Shown one piece after another: positions 46,022 through 52,770 of a stretch of 64,000 nt of DNA. Origin of the DNA: Corallococcus praedator (lineage in GTDB: Bacteria > Myxococcota > Myxococcia > Myxococcales > Myxococcaceae). The stretch is taken from NCBI RefSeq assembly GCF_003612125.1, contig NZ_RAWI01000005.1, positions 1 through 64,000 of the forward strand, written 5' to 3'. Under the pieces are notes generated by a model. That model was not told where the DNA came from. It saw only the letters and a list, made by a program, of their open reading frames with translations, and ran no database searches. Positions within the stretch are counted from its first letter, which is position 1. The number at the start of each line of letters is the position of its first letter. Made by a program: the position numbers and the translations under genes.

Positions 46022-47094
46022 ATTCCAAGCCCCACAACTCCGATGGCGGACAATCGCTTCGCAGTGAGCGGACCTCCTCGGATGACCTTCCCCTCACACC
46101 AAATCAGCAACATCCCCAAAGTCTCTTCGACGTACGACACAATCTCATTGCCAGGATTTTCTCCAAGCACTATCCCAAGGGACGCGCTACTGGGCCCTCT
46201 GAAGTGACGGTATTCAAGCAACTGCCCAACAGCTTCACGCACAGCAAAAAGTGAATCCCGCCCGCCAAGTGTCTTGACCTCAAAAATTACTTGAACGGGG
46301 CTATGAACAACAAGATCCAAAGGATGCGGCATGGTGACGTGAGCACCTGCGGATTGCAGTGCACTACCCACTACTGCCACTAACTTCTCGTGACCTCGCG
46401 TACGCCTCTGCAAACCGCCGCGAATTACGGCCTCGTAATCAGCATCATTTTTCAGTCGAAACTGACCGAGTGCTCGTGGAAATCTGGCCATCAGCGCCCG
46501 GGGAGCGCCAACGACTGGGCTCAAAGCAGCCAGCCTCTCTTGAGTTTCATCAAGAGAGGCTGTTAGCGAAGATAACTCAGGCCAGTGGTCAACCCACTCG
46601 GCAGGCATCTTAAAAAGGTAGCCTTGCCCTGCCCTCAACGTATCCGCATATCGTGATATTGGAGCGGCGATGAAATCATGCCTCTTCTTCATGCCGTCTA
46701 GCCACTGAAGTATCCAGTCTCGATTTTGGAGCTCGGCTAACCGTGCGAGCGAGAGCGGCTCAGCGGCAGGTGTATATCGATGAAGGGGCAGCCACCACCC
46801 AGGGCGCTCCGCTCCCGCATGTTTTGCGCGTCCATAGGTGCCATGGGGCGTCCAATCAATAGGGCGATCCTCAAGTGGGCCGCCAGCGACTGATGCACCG
46901 ACGAACGCCTTAGCTACCGTCGAGTAATGAAAAACGACGTCGCCCGTCCAGATGGCCTGGATCAAAGAGTACGACCAATAGTCTCGCCCTCCTTCATCCC
47001 GAGAAGGGCACTTCAAGTCCGCACCAATATCGTCGCGACCAGTGACCTCGCACCAGAAGCATTCCTGAGATTCGGATTCCCACCAGTAGGCCAT
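46018..47094 (-). CDS. EVE-like domain fused to PD-(D/E)XK nuclease (candidate modification-dependent restriction enzyme)
   Basis: The 358-residue protein begins MAYWWESESQECFWCEV and continues WTGDVVFHYSTVAKAFVGAS, the pattern of EVE/PUA-like domains that read modified bases. The C-terminal part has HPLDLVVHSPVQVIFEVKTL and AVGQLLEYRHF, a D-(x)n-E-V-K core with the trailing Q-x-x-x-Y helix of restriction-type nucleases. The middle is helical. Together these suggest cleavage of DNA carrying modified bases, as on some invading phages. It is AT-richer than its surroundings and coupled to a membrane protein gene. Confidence 0.7.
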   Translation of the reverse strand: MAYWWESESQECFWCEVTGRDDIGADLKCPSRDEGGRDYWSYSLIQAIWTGDVVFHYSTVAKAFVGASVAGGPLEDRPIDWTPHGTYGRAKHAGAERPGWWLPLHRYTPAAEPLSLARLAELQNRDWILQWLDGMKKRHDFIAAPISRYADTLRAGQGYLFKMPAEWVDHWPELSSLTASLDETQERLAALSPVVGAPRALMARFPRALGQFRLKNDADYEAVIRGGLQRRTRGHEKLVAVVGSALQSAGAHVTMPHPLDLVVHSPVQVIFEVKTLGGRDSLFAVREAVGQLLEYRHFRGPSSASLGIVLGENPGNEIVSYVEETLGMLLIWCEGKVIRGGPLTAKRLSAIGVVGLGI

Positions 47095-47292
47095 ATTAAG
47101 ATTCTATGTCCCCAGGCTGACTGGCCAGGGCCTTGGTCGTTCGGTTGCGCCCATTCTCCTGATGTGCGCCGCTCAGGACAAGTCGTAGCCCTGCGGAGGC
47201 CCCATCCGGACCATGAAGGGAGCAATCGATGAGCGCTTCAACAGTCCTCTCTGCAACCTGACACTCGCCTTTGCGACTCTCAGATCCTCTTG

Positions 47293-47301
47293 AAGAGGGA
47301 C
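47293..47301 (-). promoter_or_regulatory. Degenerate boundary motif (GTCCCTCTT) overlapping a palindrome
   Basis: Minus-strand GTCCCTCTT followed by CAAGAGG; CCTCTTGAAGAGG at 47286-47298 is a perfect palindrome. It lies five bases past the portal stop at the edge of the cargo. It could also be a terminator or a recombination scar. Confidence 0.35.
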
Positions 47302-47305
47302 GTCC

Positions 47306-48601
47306 CTACTCCGACTTGGGATCCTGATCGTTTTCCAGGGCCTGTCCCGGCATTGGCAGCGGATAGCCTTGCCGGTTCGGGTCCGGCTTGAAGCCCGCTA
47401 GCTCCCGCCACTCCGTGTAGCTGAAGGCCTCCGGCATGGTGCCCATGACGCGAAGCTGGTGCTCGCGGTCCGCAGGCACTGGGCTGTCGTAGTCGAGAAT
47501 GACCTCCGCGTCGCCGAACAGTGGCATCAGTCGCATCTGGTACTCGGTGCGGAGGAACTCCATGCGGGGGAACGTCGCCTGCTCGGCGAGGTTCTCCCGC
47601 GCCGCAAAGGCCGTCGCCTTGTTCGAGCTGGAGATGTCACCCACGATTTCGGGGGGCACGCGGTACGTCATCCGCACGAAGCCCATGAGGAACTTCCGCA
47701 GCTCCACCATCTGCATGTCGCGGAAGCTTGTATCCAGGCGGGCGAACGTCACCCGCCCACTGGTCAGCAGCAGCTTCCCCGCCTTGTCCGGCCCTTGGTG
47801 CTCGCGGGCCAGAGACTCCTTGAAGGCCTTCGCCCCCGCGCTGTTCGCGTCCGTCAGCCCCTCAATGGACGCGATGGCGGGCGGCAGCATGTTGTTCCAG
47901 AAGCTCGCTCGGAGAAACCGCGCCACGAACTCATCCGTGTCCAGCTCGTCGCCCAGCGCGAAGGCGGGTCCCACACCGCGCCCGAGCGGATCCTCCGGGT
48001 CGAGATTGCGCAGGTGCAGAACATCCGCCGCTGGAACCTGCCGCGACACACCGCCCACGGTGACAGTGAAGGTCCGCTGCTCACGCGGGACGTCCATCGC
48101 GGGCAGCCGCGTGACGACGTTGGGAGGCACCGGCCAGAAGCCCACGGGGAAGCCCGCCACGCGCTCCAGCACCAGGAAGGACTCTCCGACGAGGTCCAGG
48201 TACACCTGCACCAGCTTCGTCACGGAGCGGCCCGTCAGGTAGTCATTAGGGTCTGCGAGCATCCGTAGAACGGGATGGTCCGGCACTTCCTGGACTTCGC
48301 CCGCGTCGAGCATGGACTTCAGCCGCATGGCGCGGACCTCGCGCGTCGCGCTGCGCAGGGCGTAGTCCTTCACTGGCTGCCCATCCCGCGACACGCGGCG
48401 GTACACGCGCCAGTTCACTGCGGCCACCGAGTCCGCAACGGTATCCACCACCGTGCGCAGCCACGGCATCTCGCGGTACGCGGCGAGGAGCTGGGTGGTG
48501 CCACGACGCGGCGGCGCCTGCTGCCAGCGCGCCAGCTCAAGCCCTGTCCCCTGTCGCGGCTGGCGCACCACCGCCGACTTCATCCGGTTCCACAGTCCCA
48601 T
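47306..48601 (-). CDS. Phage portal protein, HK97 family
   Basis: The ~431-residue protein shows MPWLRTVVDTVADSVAAVNW, AVNWRVYRRVSRDGQPV, SFLVLERVAGFPVGFWPVPP and FGDAEVILDYDSP, typical of HK97-type portals that form the dodecameric DNA gate. ATG 48601 has GAGGGTGG upstream; a longer in-frame TTG start at 48622 would overlap terminase. It lies 11 bases downstream of TerL. Confidence 0.9.
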   Translation of the reverse strand: MGLWNRMKSAVVRQPRQGTGLELARWQQAPPRRGTTQLLAAYREMPWLRTVVDTVADSVAAVNWRVYRRVSRDGQPVKDYALRSATREVRAMRLKSMLDAGEVQEVPDHPVLRMLADPNDYLTGRSVTKLVQVYLDLVGESFLVLERVAGFPVGFWPVPPNVVTRLPAMDVPREQRTFTVTVGGVSRQVPAADVLHLRNLDPEDPLGRGVGPAFALGDELDTDEFVARFLRASFWNNMLPPAIASIEGLTDANSAGAKAFKESLAREHQGPDKAGKLLLTSGRVTFARLDTSFRDMQMVELRKFLMGFVRMTYRVPPEIVGDISSSNKATAFAARENLAEQATFPRMEFLRTEYQMRLMPLFGDAEVILDYDSPVPADREHQLRVMGTMPEAFSYTEWRELAGFKPDPNRQGYPLPMPGQALENDQDPKSE

Positions 48602-48612
48602 CCCGTCCACCC

Positions 48613-50052
48613 TCACAAGCAAAAGAACGAATCAGCGAACACCAGCTCGTGCGCGCCCCAGAGCAGGGCATCGACACGGTCATCGCGGCGGCCGTTGATG
48701 CCGCTGAACTTGGCAAGCTGGGCCTCCAGCTTCGGGAAGGTGCCCACCAGTTCAATTCGGCCCGTCTCCGCCAGGGCGCTTACCGGTTCGGCGCGCTTCG
48801 ACTTCGCCTCCCGGGCGCGCACCGGCTTCACGTTGACCTGGACGCCCATCTCCGAGGCCACGGTCTGGATGGTCGTCTCCACCATCTCCCCGCCCGAGTT
48901 CACCTCGGCCACAAGGGCGTCACAGCCGAAGGCCAGGTACTCGCGGATCGCTGCGGCGGCCCACTCACGCGGCGAGCCCCGGAGGCTCGCATCCTTGAGC
49001 ACGGAGATGCGCTTGAGGGGCGCACCATCCATCCCGGCAAGCGGACTGCTCCTCACGCCCTGGACGACGATGCCCGTCTCGTCCGAGCCCGTCTCGCTGG
49101 TGGGCGCCGGGTCCACGGACACGATGCGCCGGTCCAGGCCCCGCGCGTACTCGTGGGCATCCGCCTCCACCCTGCCCCACTTCGCCGAGCCGAAGATGGC
49201 ACCGGGAACATCCATGAGCAGCCGGCCCAGCACCTCCTGCTGACCCCAGCGCGTGTGCATGAGGGCGCGCATGGTGGCGACGGCACTGGGCGCCAGGTTG
49301 GCGCGGTTGGCCAGGGAAGAGCCCGTGCGCAGCACCACGCCGGGCCGCAGCGCCTTCGATTCCGCGTCCGCGAAGAGCAGCTCCTCCAGCTTCTTCAACG
49401 GCCGGGGCGTGCCGGTGAGCAGCAGTTGGGGAGGACGCGCCGCGGTGCCGATGCGCAGCACCATGGGGAGCTGGTCCAGCGCCGCCATTTCGTGCTTCCA
49501 GGAAGCGGGCTCGTCGCCCCAGGCCCAGCCGCAGTTGGGGCCACGCAGCCGGTCCGGCTTATCCGCCGAGTAGCAGATGGCGTAGACGCCATTGGGCCAC
49601 GTCACCCGGCGCTTGCTGGGCTCGTACACCGGTAGGAACCAGGGCGGCGACAGGGCCAGGATGCCGCTGGAGCCGCGAATCATCGTGTCGCGCACGTCGG
49701 CCGCCGTGGGGCCGATGAGGGCGCCAATCGTCTTCGCCTCGCGGGCCTTCTGAATCACCCAGCGGGCCCCGCTCCAAGTCTTCCCGAAGCCCCGCCCCGC
49801 CATGATGAAGCAGGTGGAGAAGGAAGCCGGGGGCACCTGCTCGCGCCGGGCCCAGAAGTCCAGGTCGTGGACGAGCGTTTCCACCTCGGGATGGGTGAGC
49901 TTCCCGAAGAGGCGCGCGAGGCCCTGGCGCGTGCCCGCGTGCTTCACCAGGTGCTCGGCGGGGGACTCGTCCGGGGCCAACGTCTCCACCATTCCGGAGA
50001 AGCGCAGGCGCTCGCGGTGGGCGACTTCCCAGGAAGGGGCGTCACGGGGCAT
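48613..50052 (-). CDS. Terminase large subunit
   Basis: The 479-residue ATPase-nuclease has Walker A at residues ~84-92 (MAGRGFGKTWSG), a Walker B-like GWAWGDEPASWKHEM and the coupling segment LLTGTPRPLKKLEELL. The C-terminal RNase H-like nuclease contains RIVSVDPAPTSETGSDETG, FGCDALVAEVNSGGEMV and RRDDRVDALLWGAHEL (acidic triad). ATG 50052 overlaps the TerS end by 11 bases. Confidence 0.93.
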   Translation of the reverse strand: MPRDAPSWEVAHRERLRFSGMVETLAPDESPAEHLVKHAGTRQGLARLFGKLTHPEVETLVHDLDFWARREQVPPASFSTCFIMAGRGFGKTWSGARWVIQKAREAKTIGALIGPTAADVRDTMIRGSSGILALSPPWFLPVYEPSKRRVTWPNGVYAICYSADKPDRLRGPNCGWAWGDEPASWKHEMAALDQLPMVLRIGTAARPPQLLLTGTPRPLKKLEELLFADAESKALRPGVVLRTGSSLANRANLAPSAVATMRALMHTRWGQQEVLGRLLMDVPGAIFGSAKWGRVEADAHEYARGLDRRIVSVDPAPTSETGSDETGIVVQGVRSSPLAGMDGAPLKRISVLKDASLRGSPREWAAAAIREYLAFGCDALVAEVNSGGEMVETTIQTVASEMGVQVNVKPVRAREAKSKRAEPVSALAETGRIELVGTFPKLEAQLAKFSGINGRRDDRVDALLWGAHELVFADSFFCL

Positions 50053-50497
50053 CGTCGCTCCCTGCCTCGCTGGCATCCGCCTTGGGCTCCGGAGCATCCG
50101 GTAGGAAGCGCCCCAGCCGCTCCATGAGCAGCTCGCGCAGGGCGACCTCGTCGGCGGCCTTGTCCTCGGGCGCCTTCTCCTCGACGTTGTCGCGCCGGCC
50201 GTACAGCTCCGGGAAGCGACGGGAGAGCAGCCACTGGACGTGCTTCGGGTTGTGCGCGGCAGCCGCCATCAGCATGTCCGTGGCGGACTGCATGAACCTC
50301 GCTTCCGCCGCGCTCACCGCGAGGTGGAAGTCGCGGTAAACGCCGCGTTCCTCCCCCGCACCACGATGAAACCAGCGCGAAAGCGTCTGTTCGTTGATGC
50401 CAACGAGGCCCGCGACGGCTCTGCGGAAGAGGCCGCGCTCCAGGTGGCCGCAGATAAGTGCCTGAACTTCGGGAGTCAGCTTGGACGGGCGAGCCAT
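50042..50497 (-). CDS. Terminase small subunit
   Basis: The 151-residue protein has an N-terminal HTH (ICGHLERGLFRRAVAGLVGINEQTLSRWF) followed by helices (AEARFMQSATDMLM), RFPELYGRRDNVE and an acidic tail. This is the usual TerS arrangement that recognises pac/cos and recruits TerL. It is the first late gene and begins with a motif copy 11 bases upstream. Confidence 0.85.
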   Translation of the reverse strand: MARPSKLTPEVQALICGHLERGLFRRAVAGLVGINEQTLSRWFHRGAGEERGVYRDFHLAVSAAEARFMQSATDMLMAAAAHNPKHVQWLLSRRFPELYGRRDNVEEKAPEDKAADEVALRELLMERLGRFLPDAPEPKADASEAGSDDAP

Positions 50498-50508
50498 TTC
50501 CCCTGTGA

Positions 50509-50517
50509 AATGGGGGC
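50509..50517 (-). promoter_or_regulatory. Phage boundary motif GCCCCCATT, copy 4 (TerS)
   Basis: It lies 11 bases before the TerS ATG with AGGGG between; CCCC can pair with GGGG. GAAACC precedes it, as in copy 8. Confidence 0.72.
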
Positions 50518-50782
50518 GGTTTCGCTGAAGAATTCGGCGCTACGCCCGACAAAACTCAGGGCGGCGCGGGCCGGGGCCGATTTTTCTCAAGATTTTTCGA
50601 GCGTGGGGGCCCGCCGAGCAAGGCTGAAAAGGGACGACCGTCCCAAATCTGGACCGGGGGGGGGGCATCACACCCACTCCCGCGCACATATAGAGTGTGA
50701 CAGCTACATGCGGCTTGGGGAGACGCCCACAGGGCTAAACCAAACCTTCCCACAGGCTGAAATCAACCTGTAGCATCCGAGC

Positions 50783-51115
50783 ATGAGCATTCCCGTTCCT
50801 GTCTTGGCAGCCTTCGGCTTCTACCTAACCCGTAAATTGCTGAAGACAAGCTCTCGCTCAAGGAAGAAGCGCACTCCTGGTGTGTACATGCAGATTGGGC
50901 GCAATGGTCGCGTCCGCTATGGGGAGTCGGAAAACGTCGAGCATCGCGCTCCTTTATCCGCACGAGAGAACATCGACTGCTTGGGACCTGATCCTGTCAT
51001 CAAACTCATCCGCCGCGAACCAAACTTGGAAAAGCGCCGCATGCTCGAAACTCAGCTAATCACCGCGCATCGGGCCCGCGCACCAAATCAAGTTTGCAAT
51101 CGCATTAATCGGTGA
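50783..51115 (+). CDS. Small GIY-YIG-like nuclease protein (cargo)
   Basis: The 110-residue protein has a hydrophobic start (VPVLAAFGFYLTRKLL) and then TPGVYMQIGRNGRVRYGESENV, ending RRMLETQLITAHRA with N at the end. The G-V-Y ... R-Y-G spacing, the arginine of VEHR and the Glu of MLETQLI fit a compact GIY-YIG fold. It is AT-richer than the flanks and on the strand opposite to them. It could be a toxin, a defence nuclease or a homing-type enzyme. Confidence 0.55.
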   Translation: MSIPVPVLAAFGFYLTRKLLKTSSRSRKKRTPGVYMQIGRNGRVRYGESENVEHRAPLSARENIDCLGPDPVIKLIRREPNLEKRRMLETQLITAHRARAPNQVCNRINR

Positions 51116-51119
51116 CGAC

Positions 51120-51425
51120 TCAGGCACCTGTCACGATGCGCTCGTGGCATGCCAGGAAGTCCACGCAGGACACCGCCCAGCGCCGCGTATACGCCCCGCC
51201 CTCGCACGTTTCGGTGACGGCCAGGGCTCCGGCGCCCCTCGGCACCTGGACGCCACACAGGACGCACGACGCAGCGTGCCGGTTGCGACGCAGCTCCGGC
51301 GTCCTGTCGGCACACGCGAGGTGACGCGGTCCCGTGCCCAGCGTGTACTCGATGCGCTCGCCCTTCAGCACGAGCGCGCCGCACGCGGCACAGGGGCCGC
51401 CACGCTGGGCGACGAGGACGGGCAT
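51120..51425 (-). CDS. Small zinc-ribbon-like phage protein
   Basis: The 101-residue protein has PCAACGALVLKGERIEY, HLACADR, ASCVLCGVQVPRG and SCVDFLACHE, i.e. two CxxC knuckles with later Cys/His partners, likely a double zinc site. It overlaps the sigma-factor stop (TGATG) and is thus co-translated. A modulator of host RNA polymerase is possible by position only. Confidence 0.6.
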   Translation of the reverse strand: MPVLVAQRGGPCAACGALVLKGERIEYTLGTGPRHLACADRTPELRRNRHAASCVLCGVQVPRGAGALAVTETCEGGAYTRRWAVSCVDFLACHERIVTGA

Positions 51426-52174
51426 CAGCGGCCCTTCGCCTCCATCCGCTCGCGCAGTTGCTCATGAGCACGGGCCAGCATCACGTCGAGCTGGCTCCGC
51501 GGCTGGTTCCACTCGATGGCCACCTGCCGCACGCCATGCGCCTTCTGGCCCAGCCCATGGACGCGGGACACCAGCTCGCGCAGCTGCGGATCCAACTTCA
51601 GCACCTCGCGCCGGAGGCGGGCGCACTCCTCCTGCACGGCATACAGCTCCTCGACGGTGGCCACCTCCAGCGCCAGGGCTGCGTCGTGAAGCTGCGTGGC
51701 GGAGTTGGGCAGTAACTCCGTGGGCGAGTCGCGGCTCACCAGCAGCGGCACGCGTGGCGTCTTCGCCTTGCCCTTGCGCCCACGCTGCGCGCTGTCTGAC
51801 GGGTGGACGTCCGCGCTGTGCATGCGAATCTGGTCCATGATGGCGCGCCGGGCCCGCCACTCCACCCACGTGGCGAACGTCTGCCCGCCGCGCTTCTCGG
51901 GCTTATACGTGCCCACGGCTTTCAGCGCTTCGATGAGCGCCACCTGCACGAGGTCATCCTCTAGCAGCGAACCACTCAGCTTCTCGAAGGTCCTCGCCTG
52001 CCGACGAAGCTGGGGCTCCAGCAGGCGCAGCAGTGCGTCCGTCAGTTGCCGCGCTCGCGAGGCCTCTCCCGCCGCGTGTCGTCCGTGAATCTCGCTCACC
52101 AGCTCATCCGGGCTCGGCCGCGCCGTCCCACCTCGTGAAACACGGGCCTCACCCTTCGCTGCACGACGTCGCAT
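51425..52174 (-). CDS. Phage-encoded RNA polymerase sigma factor (sigma-70 family)
   Basis: The 249-residue protein has a region 2 block (LLEDDLVQVALIEALKAVGTY, GGQTFATWVEWRARRAIMDQIR) and a region 4 HTH (LKLDPQLRELVSRVHGLGQ, GVRQVAIEWNQPRSQLDVML, HEQLRERM). Regions 1.1 and 3 are short, which is ECF/SigF-like in size. ATG 52174 overlaps the upstream small gene (TGATG) with GGGGAG before it. It probably directs phage gene expression; the repeated GCCCCCATT sites are candidate targets, but this is inference. Confidence 0.8.
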   Translation of the reverse strand: MRRRAAKGEARVSRGGTARPSPDELVSEIHGRHAAGEASRARQLTDALLRLLEPQLRRQARTFEKLSGSLLEDDLVQVALIEALKAVGTYKPEKRGGQTFATWVEWRARRAIMDQIRMHSADVHPSDSAQRGRKGKAKTPRVPLLVSRDSPTELLPNSATQLHDAALALEVATVEELYAVQEECARLRREVLKLDPQLRELVSRVHGLGQKAHGVRQVAIEWNQPRSQLDVMLARAHEQLRERMEAKGR

Positions 52175-52362
52175 CACTCCCCGTTCCTTCCGTGTTTCGA
52201 GAAAACCGCCGCACCCCATGCGACAATGTGGGCAACACCAAGCAATGCGCCTGCCATGTCACCCACGGAGGACAGTGCTCCGCCGAGAGTGAAACACCCG
52301 CCCTCGTGTGACAGGGCGCGGCAGCCGGCATGCCGCCCGGCCGTGTCCTGTTCGACCCGCAT
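52174..52362 (-). CDS. Small one-helix phage protein upstream of the sigma factor
   Basis: The 62-residue product has one hydrophobic segment (GDMAGALLGVAHIVAWGAAVF) and a strong ribosome site (GGAGG, six bases before ATG 52362). It is coupled to the sigma gene by TGATG. It could be a membrane anti-sigma or leader protein; nothing in the sequence proves that. Confidence 0.6.
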   Translation of the reverse strand: MRVEQDTAGRHAGCRALSHEGGCFTLGGALSSVGDMAGALLGVAHIVAWGAAVFSKHGRNGE

Positions 52363-52459
52363 GGTTTCCTCCATTCGCCAGGACCTGGGGAGTAACATCC
52401 CCTTCTGACATGGGGCTCGCGGCCTGTAGCGCCGGGGCAGCGGCCCACCTACCCCTGCA

Positions 52460-52468
52460 AATGGGGGC
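52460..52468 (-). promoter_or_regulatory. Phage boundary motif GCCCCCATT, copy 5 (sigma operon)
   Basis: It faces the small membrane protein and sigma genes, 98 bases before ATG 52362. The long distance favours a transcriptional over a purely translational role. GCAGGGG follows. Confidence 0.68.
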
Positions 52469-52551
52469 GGACTTCCGGCGTGGCATTTCCGCGACGGGCG
52501 CCAAGGCCGGAGGGCGGCGAGCCCTTCACACACATCACTCTCGTTCTCTAT

Positions 52552-52563
52552 CTCTATAGAGAG
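52552..52563. repeat. Palindrome TCTCTATAGAGA in AT-rich core
   Basis: A perfect 12-base palindrome within an AG/CT-rich run between divergent units; candidate operator or origin element. Confidence 0.45.
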
Positions 52564-52693
52564 AATGAAAGAGAACTACATATATACGCGCGTAGGCCAA
52601 TAGGAGATAGGGATAGTGCCCTGTGTGTGGTGTTGCCGTGTGTCTCGCGCGCATGAGACTGCCGGACAGCGCTGCGAGCCATCCGCGACAAGT

Positions 52694-52702
52694 GCCCCCA
52701 TT
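52694..52702 (+). promoter_or_regulatory. Phage boundary motif GCCCCCATT, copy 6 (primase-helicase)
   Basis: It lies 68 bases before the preferred ATG 52771 and five before an in-frame ATG at 52708. CCAT can pair with ATGG at 52708. Confidence 0.68.
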
Positions 52703-52770
52703 GAAGCATGGCGAGGTCTCCTCCATGCCGGGCGTGGCCCGTCGCCACGCGGCTGGAGCACACATCACCC

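Larger units (their letters stand above)
52363..52770. other. Divergent control region between late/sigma and early replication genes
   Basis: No gene is supported. The stretch holds two outward-facing phage motif copies (52460-52468 minus, 52694-52702 plus) and an AT-rich core around 52540-52620 with a short palindrome. It is the natural place for the lytic switch or origin. Confidence 0.6.
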
